DNA of 64,000 bases from the NCBI RefSeq assembly GCF_003259335.1, contig NZ_QLLL01000008.1, positions 210,429 to 274,428 of the forward strand, given 5' to 3'. Each line of letters opens with the position of its first letter. The first letter of the stretch is position 1. This DNA comes from Chitinophaga skermanii (lineage in GTDB: Bacteria; Bacteroidota; Bacteroidia; Chitinophagales; Chitinophagaceae). Under the pieces are notes generated by a model that was not told the origin of the DNA, made no database searches, and worked only from the letters and a program-made list of their open reading frames with translations. The position numbers and the translations under genes were made by a program. Positions 24,105-32,366 of the stretch are shown piece after piece.

Positions 24105-24943
24105 TATTACAACTAGGAGAGCTGGAGTTTTCAAATGCCTTTACAATACAAGATTATTCCGAAAACTTTAAAGCCAGCATCACGGAACATGCGGTATTAA
24201 AAGGCAAACCTAAAGTTCAAGCCGGCGAAGGAGTATTAGATGAAAAGAATTTCACTATTAGGTTACATGCAAGTTTTTGCACACCTAAACAAATTCTTGA
24301 TACACTAATACAGTATAAGAATACGGTTAGAATTCTTTCATTACTAAATGGGCATGGAGATAATTTAGGTACATATATTATCACTGATATTACAAACCAA
24401 GTTGAGGCACTAACACCAAGAGGTGAATTGCTTTCATGCACCGTTACTATTAGCCTCAAGGAATTCCAAAGAGAACCCATGGAACAAGAAAAAGCCAAGA
24501 GCAAGCAACAGGCTAAAGCGGTACCAGGGAAAACCCCACTCTCCAACAAAAGAAAAGCTAACAATCCATCATGTGCAAGCGATGTAAATTCAACCGTTTC
24601 AAGCATGCATGCGAATTGCAACGAGTTAGACAAAATAGTTACTTACAATGGAGGTATTTACATTATTGCCAATCATCCTACTATCCAATCTAGGCTAGAA
24701 GATATAGACCAAGATGCGGCAAATTTAATTAGGCTTTATGATAGCGGGAATCATTGTACAAGTAGTTACCCGCAGGTAAAAAGTAGCTGCAACGAAATAA
24801 AGGCAGTCGTTATGCAGTATATGCGAAATTTTCGTAGCAACACGACGAGCCTAACCACCGATCAAAACAAACTTAACATGGCTATGCGTAAACTACGTAC
24901 TGCTTGCCAGCCTTTGATTAACGCTTCAATCTTACGGAAATAG
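24101..24943 (+). CDS. Tail protein U with an unusual C-terminal extension
   Basis: The first about 125 residues (MILQLGELEFSNAFTIQDYSENF through TPRGELLSCTVTISLKEFQ) follow the P2 gpU family, a small tail-completion protein normally near 130-160 residues. Here the protein is 280 residues. After a basic linker (GKTPLSNKRKANNPS) comes a helical, Cys-containing domain of about 140 residues that the family does not have. The start overlaps the tape-measure stop by 4 bp (ATGA). The extra domain might decorate the tail or baseplate hub. Confidence 0.75.
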   Translation: MILQLGELEFSNAFTIQDYSENFKASITEHAVLKGKPKVQAGEGVLDEKNFTIRLHASFCTPKQILDTLIQYKNTVRILSLLNGHGDNLGTYIITDITNQVEALTPRGELLSCTVTISLKEFQREPMEQEKAKSKQQAKAVPGKTPLSNKRKANNPSCASDVNSTVSSMHANCNELDKIVTYNGGIYIIANHPTIQSRLEDIDQDAANLIRLYDSGNHCTSSYPQVKSSCNEIKAVVMQYMRNFRSNTTSLTTDQNKLNMAMRKLRTACQPLINASILRK

Positions 24944-25167
24944 ATAATTTCATTCATATAACAACATCGGCAACCCGTTGGGACTTATTAGCCCTTGAAA
25001 TGTACGGCGATGAGACATTGGTAGGTAAATTGGTCGCCGCTAACGAACTACTTCCATTCTATGTTATCATTCCCGCGGGAATAGCTATAAAAATACCTAT
25101 ACTTGACAGCTTAACTACAAACACAAATACGGCAAGCCTGCCAGCGTGGAAGCAATTAATTAGCTAA
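24940..25167 (+). CDS. Tail protein X (LysM-like), non-standard start codon
   Basis: An open frame from 24919 to the TAA at 25165-25167 encodes ITTSATRWDLLALEMYGDETLVGKLVAANELLPFYVIIPAGIAIKIPIL. This is the gpX pattern: a LysM-like module that binds peptidoglycan and sits between U and D in P2. There is no ATG, GTG or TTG before the conserved part. Possible starts are ATA 24940 (overlapping the U stop) or ATT 24952, so initiation must be non-standard or coupled to termination of U. The stop overlaps the D start (TAATG). The start given is the overlap ATA and is uncertain. Confidence 0.8.
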   Translation: MDNFIHITTSATRWDLLALEMYGDETLVGKLVAANELLPFYVIIPAGIAIKIPILDSLTTNTNTASLPAWKQLIS

Positions 25168-26141
25168 TGAAAGCTATCATCGAAATAAAATACAACTCCA
25201 AAAACATTACGAATGAAATTACCGACCAAGTAATTTCATTTTCGTATAAGGACAAAACCAATAGTGAAGCAGATGAAATCGAACTTGAAATTATTGATAT
25301 AAATGGTGATTGGATTGGTAAAAATTACCCTAAACATGGGGATTTAATCGAAGCTAAAATCACTGTTTATGATGCTGTATTGAATTGTGGAAAGTTCCGT
25401 GTAGATAATATAAACATTAGAATTTCTAATAATAGTACTATAGTTTCAATTCAAGCCATTTCAGCGGGTATAACCAAAGCCTTGCGCACCAAAAGGAATG
25501 TAGTACATGAAAGTAAAACACTCAAAGAAATTGTTACCGCTGTTGCCGATACTCATCAGCTAAGGTTATACGGTGATATTCCAACCATCCGTATAAATAG
25601 CTTAACCCAGTTTAATACTACTGATTTAGCCTTTCTTAATGCTCTAGGTAGTAAATATGGTTTTACATTTTCCGTTCGTGATGATCTACTTATTTTTACG
25701 GATCGCCAAACATTAGAACAGCAGCAACACTCCTTTACTATTGACGGTAATACGTTAATTGCTATTAGTATCCAAGATACTATTACTAAATCTTATGGTA
25801 GTGCTTCAATTAGGCATCACGTTCAAACAAGCAAAGAAGATCTTACATATACTTTACCAAGTGCAAGTAACTCGATAGAAACATTAAATATTGACACCCC
25901 AGTAGAAAGTTTTGGACAAGCTGAAAGAGTTGGTAGCGCTGCATTATATGACAGTAATAGCAATGCAACCACAGGTAGTATCGAATCAATTGGTAACCCT
26001 ACGATTATTGCTGGGAGTTCCTTTATACTAGATAAAATAGGCTACAATAGCGGGAAATGGTATATAACAGAAAGTACCCACACCGTTAATGCTAGCAGTT
26101 ACACAACAAGTGCGGAAATTAAACTGATAAACAGAATCTAA
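25167..26141 (+). CDS. Late control protein D / baseplate hub
   Basis: This 324-residue protein matches the gpD hub family. It opens with IKYNSKNITNEITDQVISFSYKDKTNSEADEIELEIID and continues with SIQAISAGITKALRTKRN, a segment AFLNALGSKYGFTFSVRDDLLIFTDR and the C-terminal EAERV-like GQAERVGSAALYDSN. It forms the trimeric hub that joins the tube to spike V. The start codon overlaps the X stop, so translation is coupled. Confidence 0.9.
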   Translation: MKAIIEIKYNSKNITNEITDQVISFSYKDKTNSEADEIELEIIDINGDWIGKNYPKHGDLIEAKITVYDAVLNCGKFRVDNINIRISNNSTIVSIQAISAGITKALRTKRNVVHESKTLKEIVTAVADTHQLRLYGDIPTIRINSLTQFNTTDLAFLNALGSKYGFTFSVRDDLLIFTDRQTLEQQQHSFTIDGNTLIAISIQDTITKSYGSASIRHHVQTSKEDLTYTLPSASNSIETLNIDTPVESFGQAERVGSAALYDSNSNATTGSIESIGNPTIIAGSSFILDKIGYNSGKWYITESTHTVNASSYTTSAEIKLINRI

Positions 26142-26142
26142 A

Positions 26143-26694
26143 ATGCAAGTATACTTTGGGATGATATGCGATGTAAAGCCGGGATTTGCGCGGGTAAACC
26201 TATCAACTTATGGTATTACAACACCTTGGTTGCCTATCTTAAAAACAAGTACGATTCATTGTATCAAAAGTTCACAATTTGAGATTAACGAACAAGTAGC
26301 GTGTTTACTGGATGAACATTGTTCGAACGGCTTGATTATGGGTGCAATTCATAACAACCGTGATTTGCCCGATCCGAACGAGGAACGCGGTATTTCGCGA
26401 AATATTTACAGCGATGGCGCTATTTTGGAATACGATTCGAATACCGGGAATTTAAGTGTATTAATTACACAGAATATTAAACTAAAATCGGTTTCTATCG
26501 AAATAGTAGGGGAAGGTACGGTGAATATATCTGCAACAAAACTTAAAGTTGATGGAGATTTGGAAGTAGCAGGCCAAATAAATGCTCAAAAAATTGCTTC
26601 CGAAGGTGACGTAGTAGCTAACCAAATATCTTTATTAACGCATACACATATTGGAGTACAACCCGGTACAGGAATTTCTGGAATTCCACAATAA
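26143..26694 (+). CDS. Baseplate spike protein V
   Basis: This 183-residue protein has an N-terminal OB-fold domain (FARVNLSTYGITTPWLPIL, VACLLDEHCSNGLIMGAIHNN). A triple-stranded beta-helix repeat region follows (NIKLKSVSIEIVGEGTVNIS, KVDGDLEVAGQINAQK). The tip contains His167-Thr-His169 (LLTHTHIG), the HxH motif that binds an iron ion at the point of P2-type spikes. It pierces the outer membrane. It ends the first part of the tail operon. Confidence 0.93.
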   Translation: MQVYFGMICDVKPGFARVNLSTYGITTPWLPILKTSTIHCIKSSQFEINEQVACLLDEHCSNGLIMGAIHNNRDLPDPNEERGISRNIYSDGAILEYDSNTGNLSVLITQNIKLKSVSIEIVGEGTVNISATKLKVDGDLEVAGQINAQKIASEGDVVANQISLLTHTHIGVQPGTGISGIPQ

Positions 26695-26916
26695 CAAACA
26701 AACGTCTGTGCAAAAGCCACTAGTATGCATTTTGATATTGTATAAGAAATCTATGTTGGAGCAAGTTACAGTAAGAAATGAGAATCGAAACAAGATTTTT
26801 ATGTTACAATATTGATGGATTCAACTTTATTTATTTTTATTATTTGAATATATACTTATCTTGTGAGTAGTTAGCTAACAACCCAAAATCTTTTAATCCT
26901 TTAACCCTTACTGTAA

Positions 26917-28122
26917 ATGTTCAAAATTAAATTCACCATTACTTGGTTAACTGTACTAGTTCTAATTAGTTGCTCAAAAGATATAAATGTACTCCAAAGC
27001 CCTACTATTCAAAATTATGAGCTTTCCGTTTCAGAAGCCAAAAGTTGGTGGAAGAGTATTCAGCCAATCAAGCATGCCCCATTCGATATAAATGGTAGGT
27101 TAGTACAGCCTAAAAGTAAAATTATACCAAACTGGAATACCACTTTTGCAAAAAGTGATGGCACCTATAACATCCTTTCCGTTTCATTAAATGGTGAGGT
27201 CGGTAATAAAATCCGGCTAAATGATAATGTATCGCTAAAAGTAGCGGTCGACGATTCAAATAGCAAAGCTGTATTACTATTATTTAAAAAGAATGGTAGC
27301 GACAATATTGTACCTATTTTAATGCACATTAATGCAAGTAATAATTCACTTGCTAGTGCATACGATACAATCCCTCAAAACTTTACTGGGAGCATAATTT
27401 ACACAACAATTGGGGGGAAGTTTCTTAAGGGCTACGAATACAATGAAGGTATTATTTCGAGGGTTTGCAAACCTATTGTTGGAAACAATTATGCCAAACT
27501 TCCGGGTGAAACTGAATGTAGAACGGTAGAATTGGCTTACTATAGCCGCGATTGCTACACTTATAGCGATGGAACAGAAATTTGTACACCGTGGACATTA
27601 GATAGAGTTGAAAATATTACCTCTTGTCAAGAAGGTGGAGTTTCCGGGGGAATTCAACCAGATGATCACTATGATAGCAACCAATTTGATGTTGATTTTG
27701 GCATGTGTCCAGAGGATTTCCTATTTACGCAAGTAACAGGAGATGGTTCATGGCAAGAATGTGGTGTTAAGAATATCAAATGTACAGTCTATTCATCATA
27801 TGGATCATTTACTATAGAAATTGAAAGTATGTTTGTTGGAATGCCGTTTAAAGATGAATATGGCACTGTCAAATATTCACATGCTAAAGCAATGGAATTA
27901 GCAGATAGGGCACTATCACAAGGACAATCTGCAATGTTTGCACAATACAGGGAAAACATTGGTCTAACACCTGGGCAACTATCCAAGATTTGGTTTGACA
28001 AAACAAAAGAACTGTTATCTTTATATACTAACAACACCGCAAGGGTTGGTACAACAGGTTCTATAAAGGCAATACAGCCGATACCAGTTAAGACGTACGA
28101 ACGTAGATTTATTTGCCCTTAG
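26917..28122 (+). CDS. Prophage-encoded lipoprotein, likely lysogenic conversion factor
   Basis: This 401-residue protein starts with a signal peptide and lipobox (MFKIKFTITWLTVLVLISCSKD, Cys19), so it is probably an outer-membrane or surface lipoprotein. The N-terminal part is polar and beta-rich. The middle holds a Cys-rich segment (ECRTVELAYYSRDCYTYSDGTEICTPW). The C-terminal 100 residues are helical. It is preceded by a 220-bp gap with room for its own promoter and interrupts the tail operon between V and W, the usual place for a moron gene. Surface exposure suggests receptor masking or superinfection exclusion. No family is recognised. Confidence 0.6.
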   Translation: MFKIKFTITWLTVLVLISCSKDINVLQSPTIQNYELSVSEAKSWWKSIQPIKHAPFDINGRLVQPKSKIIPNWNTTFAKSDGTYNILSVSLNGEVGNKIRLNDNVSLKVAVDDSNSKAVLLLFKKNGSDNIVPILMHINASNNSLASAYDTIPQNFTGSIIYTTIGGKFLKGYEYNEGIISRVCKPIVGNNYAKLPGETECRTVELAYYSRDCYTYSDGTEICTPWTLDRVENITSCQEGGVSGGIQPDDHYDSNQFDVDFGMCPEDFLFTQVTGDGSWQECGVKNIKCTVYSSYGSFTIEIESMFVGMPFKDEYGTVKYSHAKAMELADRALSQGQSAMFAQYRENIGLTPGQLSKIWFDKTKELLSLYTNNTARVGTTGSIKAIQPIPVKTYERRFICP

Positions 28123-28125
28123 TTT

Positions 28126-28611
28126 ATGATAGCAAATTTAATTATTCAAATAGCTATGCTATATATTAACCAAACTACCAAGATCACGGGATTTGTTATT
28201 TTTCCTAAAGATGAAACGGAAGTTCCTGAATGTATTGTTTTCATTCCAGTTAGAAGCGATACGCTACTAACACTAGACGCTGAGAGTGTTGAAACAGCTT
28301 TGCAACAAAATGATTTTGTTGCATACTTCTCATACTTTCAGAATATAAAGTGGCTACAGCCGGGAATAATATCTACTTTAGAAAATGGAAAAGTAATTGT
28401 TGGTAATATAAATTGTAGTCTGCTAAATTTTAATGATGCGAACATACAATATGGGCAACTTACATTTGAACCTAATCCTGTTATCCTTGATCGCGAAGTA
28501 AATGATAGTGCAGTAATAAATTGTAATGGGAGAAGTATCCGATTCAAAGTAGTAGAGCATCAAAAGCGGATCGGCGATGTAGTACAATATGAACCATTAA
28601 TTTTCAAGTAA
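28126..28611 (+). CDS. Unknown partner of the prophage lipoprotein
   Basis: This 161-residue protein starts 3 bp after the lipoprotein gene, so the two form a bicistron. An internal ATG (residue 11) would remove a short hydrophobic N-terminus. The body is beta-rich (ITGFVIFPKDETEVPECIVFIPV, IIPGCSHF-like segments on the other strand are shadows). No clear signal sequence or family. It may be an immunity or chaperone partner of the lipoprotein. Confidence 0.5.
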   Translation: MIANLIIQIAMLYINQTTKITGFVIFPKDETEVPECIVFIPVRSDTLLTLDAESVETALQQNDFVAYFSYFQNIKWLQPGIISTLENGKVIVGNINCSLLNFNDANIQYGQLTFEPNPVILDREVNDSAVINCNGRSIRFKVVEHQKRIGDVVQYEPLIFK

Positions 28612-28667
28612 AAAGTATCTTATACAAATCAGTATTTATTGATACTTAATGTATTTGTTTTAGTAAT

Positions 28668-28711
28668 TACCGCTATTAAACGCTACAATTATGAGGCGTC
28701 TAATAGCGGTA
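28668..28711. terminator. Inverted repeat at the end of the lipoprotein unit
   Basis: 11-bp arms (TACCGCTATTA 28668-28678, TAATAGCGGTA 28701-28711) with an inner ACGC/GCGT pair. An A-run follows on the right, so it is not a standard terminator for either strand. It separates the rightward lipoprotein unit from the leftward nuclease cassette. Confidence 0.45.
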
Positions 28712-28859
28712 AAAAATTATTAGAAAGGTAGAATTTTAAGCCTATGTTAATAATTACAGAAGCATATAAATACAATATTAATAGTAAAATGTTACATGGA
28801 AAGCCGAAGATAAATGCTAAACTGGGTTTAATTTTATATACAAAGTGAATTATTAAAAT

Positions 28860-29096
28860 CTAATGGTCATTTTTAGGCACCAAAGTTCTTGGGTCAATAT
28901 TTAAGAATGCCAAAACCAAAACTAATGATGTTCCATAAATTTCAGATTTCCCCCTTTCAAAATTACTCAATTGTGGAATTTCTAATTCCGAACTATACGC
29001 AACATCCGCTAGCTCCAATTCCTGTTTCAATCTTTCTTCGCGAACTCGTGATCCCATATACTTCAACCTTTCTTTATTCTTTCGCTCTTTTACCAT
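28860..29096 (-). CDS. XRE-family HTH protein of the cargo cassette
   Basis: This 78-residue leftward protein contains a Cro/CI-like domain (GSRVREERLKQELELADVAYSSELEIPQLSNFERGKSEIYGTSLVLVLAFLNIDPRTL). It is the last gene of a three-gene leftward cassette, downstream of the PIN-domain gene. A regulator at the end of a nuclease operon is common in defence and toxin-antitoxin loci. It lacks extra domains. Confidence 0.7.
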   Translation of the reverse strand: MVKERKNKERLKYMGSRVREERLKQELELADVAYSSELEIPQLSNFERGKSEIYGTSLVLVLAFLNIDPRTLVPKNDH

Positions 29097-29160
29097 TCAT
29101 AAACAATTTGTTTGTTTATTAAAGAATACAATTAAACATCACTTTAACAAATGAAAATTG

Positions 29161-30273
29161 CTAGTTCAGTATTCCAATAATTTTATCATTTTCAACAAGT
29201 ATTACATTTCCACATTTACATTCAATATTATAGTTATCAACTATATGTTCGTCGCCGCAACAACATCTTACATGCATACTGCTACAATGGCTACAATAAC
29301 CAAACTCGAATACTGAATTTCCGCGATAATAAGCTTCTTCTATTTTTTGCTGATCCAAGATGTAATCATTCCCAAATTCTAGTTGGGTTTGACTGGGGTT
29401 GAAATGGTGTTTTTCATATCCTTCATTCTCTATAATAAATTTCCTGTTATAAATAACATATGCACCGTATTCACTAAATGCGCATTCCGCAAGACATGGC
29501 TCTTTACTATTTTGCAACTTCATTTCTTCTTCTATTTTCAAAATAGTACTTTGACTCAAATTTAAAGCTTTCGCTAAATTCAACTCAACTTCAATTTTAG
29601 CAGGAACACAATACTGCGCTAAATCTGGATGTATTTTACTAGTGCCCTTTTTCTCGCAAAAATCATCAGAATTATTAGTTACAAAAATTGTTCTTTCCAT
29701 ACCAAAATATGGTACCATATCATACTCATCCTGCATCTCTATTTGCCACTGAAAATGCTCGCAAGCACTCATAAAAATAACTGCGTCGGCGAAACTATTT
29801 GACTTATTATGAAATGGAGCCTTTTTTTCTTCTGCAATATGCGTAACCTTCGCTCTTGTACTTTCCTTGATTGGAATATTAGTCGTGTTGTTCAATAGAA
29901 AATTTTCCACGGCATCAATGTGACTTTTATTCTCTTTAATTTCGTCTTCAATTGATTTTTCTAACTCCTTAATTATATCATCAGCTTTACTTTTTCCCTC
30001 CTCTCCCAATTTCTCTCTCATGATTTTCATTTGCATCTTAGAATTATCTAAGAAATTCTCCAAATTCTTAACTTTTTCTAAAGTTGCGAATTTATTACGC
30101 TTCCATTCTTTGATGATTATATCATTTGTAAACACGCGAATTTTACCTTGATCAACAAGCGTACTAATTTCATTCAGTAATTCAAAATGAAGATTGCCAA
30201 GTTTGTTGCTGCGAGAGTCAAAACCATTCGCTAGATATAGCCATATATTTGTATCGAGAATTAAATTTACCAT
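29161..30273 (-). CDS. PIN-domain protein, DUF4935-like, with C-terminal zinc ribbon
   Basis: This 370-residue protein's PIN acidic residues are all in place: D7 (LILDTNIWLY), E56 (IIIKEWKRN), D163 (SFADAVIFMSA) and D203/D204 (VTNNSDDF). A charged helical insert (about 65-125) separates the first two from the rest, as in DUF4935 proteins. The C-terminus has paired Cys motifs (CSHC, CCCG, CKCG) likely to bind zinc. PIN proteins are Mg-dependent RNases, often toxins or defence effectors. It lies 70 bp after the nuclease-like gene and 64 bp before the HTH gene. Confidence 0.75.
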   Translation of the reverse strand: MVNLILDTNIWLYLANGFDSRSNKLGNLHFELLNEISTLVDQGKIRVFTNDIIIKEWKRNKFATLEKVKNLENFLDNSKMQMKIMREKLGEEGKSKADDIIKELEKSIEDEIKENKSHIDAVENFLLNNTTNIPIKESTRAKVTHIAEEKKAPFHNKSNSFADAVIFMSACEHFQWQIEMQDEYDMVPYFGMERTIFVTNNSDDFCEKKGTSKIHPDLAQYCVPAKIEVELNLAKALNLSQSTILKIEEEMKLQNSKEPCLAECAFSEYGAYVIYNRKFIIENEGYEKHHFNPSQTQLEFGNDYILDQQKIEEAYYRGNSVFEFGYCSHCSSMHVRCCCGDEHIVDNYNIECKCGNVILVENDKIIGILN

Positions 30274-30342
30274 TAACGCTTAAATTAATTTGAGGATTAG
30301 TTTAAATAAATATGACTTCCATATTTTTACTAACTCATTAAA

Positions 30343-31260
30343 TCATTGATTGATTTGCATTATAGTACGAAAGTGATCATCTTCTGGAATAAAGATCAAC
30401 CTTACATTATTTCTAATGTCACCTAAATAGATTTCAGTTGTCGCAATCCATGCCAATGCACCTTCATAGAATTCCTGTTTGTATTCCCATTTGGAATATG
30501 TAATTGGCTTTACTTTGTCTATTCTTCTAACATTCAAAGTTAATAGCCAACTCATAATTTTAATAATACCTTCATTTGCATGAATATAGAGTGGGGTGCT
30601 ATCTGATGCTTCTAAGTTCAAATTGACTTCGATTAGTTGCCCTATTGCATCAGGTGGAAGATTTTGATGTGGATCATTTGCATTTAAAGAATTATTGATA
30701 GCAACACCGATTGGTTGAGCATCTTCGGCCTTACCAGTATTAGATAAAATAGGCTCATTCCATTTAATTGTAATTGGCCCCTTAAAACTATCATCAAAAT
30801 AAACAGGACGATTGAACTTTTTTATATCGATTTCGAAAGATGTTTCAACTATTTCCGGTACTAAGTGTAGATCAGCCCATATGTCATTCGGTGCATTTTC
30901 TCTTAAAGTAACAAGTTTTACTTTAGGTCCGATTTTATTCAAAACCTTGCTTGTTATAGATTCCGGAAACCCAACATGAGAAACGCAGATTAGTCCATTT
31001 GCCCCTACTTCATTCATCTTCTCGACCCAACCATTAAATGTATTAATATCGGGTTTTGATCCTCTTTTTTGCACCTCAACAATAAAGATAGTAGCGCGAG
31101 GCTCTTTCCCAATATATATCACAACATCACATTGCCGATATCGTTGTTCTCCAATTACAGGAAGCATAACATTATGCTTTACGACTGCATCTGGGGCATA
31201 AGCTTGTTCAATTTGTGTTACGAAATATTCAGCTTCTTTCCAATCAGAAAGTACATTCAT
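30343..31260 (-). CDS. Protein with predicted PD-(D/E)XK-like N-terminal domain
   Basis: This 305-residue protein has an N-terminal region reading RQCDVVIYIGKEPRATIFIVEVQKRGSK. D45 followed after 17 residues by E62-V-Q64-K65 fits the D...ExQ/K pattern of restriction-endonuclease-like folds, and predicted strands flank it. Residues about 70-130 (VSHVGFPESITSKVLNK) continue the Rossmann-like core of that fold. The C-terminal 150 residues are beta-rich and not recognised. The gene is the first of the leftward cassette. Nuclease activity is inferred from pattern. A Gln in place of the usual Lys needs caution. Confidence 0.55.
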   Translation of the reverse strand: MNVLSDWKEAEYFVTQIEQAYAPDAVVKHNVMLPVIGEQRYRQCDVVIYIGKEPRATIFIVEVQKRGSKPDINTFNGWVEKMNEVGANGLICVSHVGFPESITSKVLNKIGPKVKLVTLRENAPNDIWADLHLVPEIVETSFEIDIKKFNRPVYFDDSFKGPITIKWNEPILSNTGKAEDAQPIGVAINNSLNANDPHQNLPPDAIGQLIEVNLNLEASDSTPLYIHANEGIIKIMSWLLTLNVRRIDKVKPITYSKWEYKQEFYEGALAWIATTEIYLGDIRNNVRLIFIPEDDHFRTIMQINQ

Positions 31261-31436
31261 TCGATTGAATTTTTAGATGTTTATGATCTGTAAAATATGT
31301 TGTGTATTATGTAAACTTAAATAAAAGTTTCAATTAATAAAAGTGGAATTATCATGCAAAATCGAAGGTTATAGTTAGATAGAATTTGGATTAATGATTG
31401 ATTAACTTATAAATTATTTATTTAGTCACTTTGCAT

Positions 31437-32366
31437 ATGCGAAGCGAATTTATTTCTCCACTTTTGGGCTTGTCAACTAAAGGACCTGGTACTCTAGTAG
31501 ACGGTATTAATACTATTCGCCAATGCATTTATTTAATTCTTACTACTTCAAAGCGTAGTGATCCATTTCGACCACAATTTGGATGTGATGCAAAAAACTA
31601 CCTCGATTTACCAGTAGTAGAAGCTGTGCCCAAAATGAAAAATGCAATTCTCGAATCATTAACTATTTGGGAAAATCGTATTTCAGTCCAACGAATTACC
31701 CACGTAATTAGAGATTTTAGCAAGCTCGAGTTCTCAATCACCTATTGTGTTAATGATTTATCAATAGTAGATACAATCGTTTTTTCACTTAGCGGTAAAA
31801 ATTCACTAACATATATTATCTATTCTATTATACCAGAAAATGCTGACAGGTTAACATTTGAACTAGAAATTGATGGCAAAATCACTAGTCCAGTACCTTC
31901 TGCAAGTGGCTTTAGTTCTTCAACTGAGCTATTTACTTACTTAAAAGAAAGTTTCTACTATTTAGGTCAATGGCATTTATTAAGTGATCGCATATTGTTA
32001 CATATCTCTGAATACCATGCTGATATACGATTTAGTATCTCTCCATTATTGAAAAAGGTATTTAAGATTAAGTTACCAGAAATTTCCGATAGTAATACTG
32101 TGCTGCAAATTTCTATTAAAACAGAACATGAGTACAATTACAGATTCTCCACTTATTCAGCACTATTGAATTGGCTAAACAATACTATGCACGATTTAGG
32201 TACATGGTTACTGGAAAGCGCGGAAATCAATACTGCTTCATTTTCAGACAAAGAGTTTTCGGAAGAGTTTTCTACGAACGAAGTACAAGTTCAAACCTAT
32301 TTAGTAGGTGCAATAAATTTTGACATTGAAAACATTGAGATACAAGTAACGGAAATTAATGCCTGA
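31437..32366 (+). CDS. Baseplate protein W (gp25-like) with C-terminal duplication
   Basis: The ATG at 31437 is preferred to TTG 31431. The first about 120 residues follow the gpW/gp25 baseplate wedge pattern (GLSTKGPGTLVDGINTIRQCIYLILTTSKRSDPFRPQFGCDAKNYLDLP). That is the normal full length of the family (about 115-140 residues). The remaining 190 residues are extra and contain two similar units: ELEIDGKI...STELFTYLKESFYYLGQWHLL and QISIKTEH...YSALLNWLNNTMHDLGTWLL. These look like a tandem domain added to the wedge. The gene resumes the tail operon after the cargo blocks and overlaps J by 8 bp. Confidence 0.8.
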   Translation: MRSEFISPLLGLSTKGPGTLVDGINTIRQCIYLILTTSKRSDPFRPQFGCDAKNYLDLPVVEAVPKMKNAILESLTIWENRISVQRITHVIRDFSKLEFSITYCVNDLSIVDTIVFSLSGKNSLTYIIYSIIPENADRLTFELEIDGKITSPVPSASGFSSSTELFTYLKESFYYLGQWHLLSDRILLHISEYHADIRFSISPLLKKVFKIKLPEISDSNTVLQISIKTEHEYNYRFSTYSALLNWLNNTMHDLGTWLLESAEINTASFSDKEFSEEFSTNEVQVQTYLVGAINFDIENIEIQVTEINA

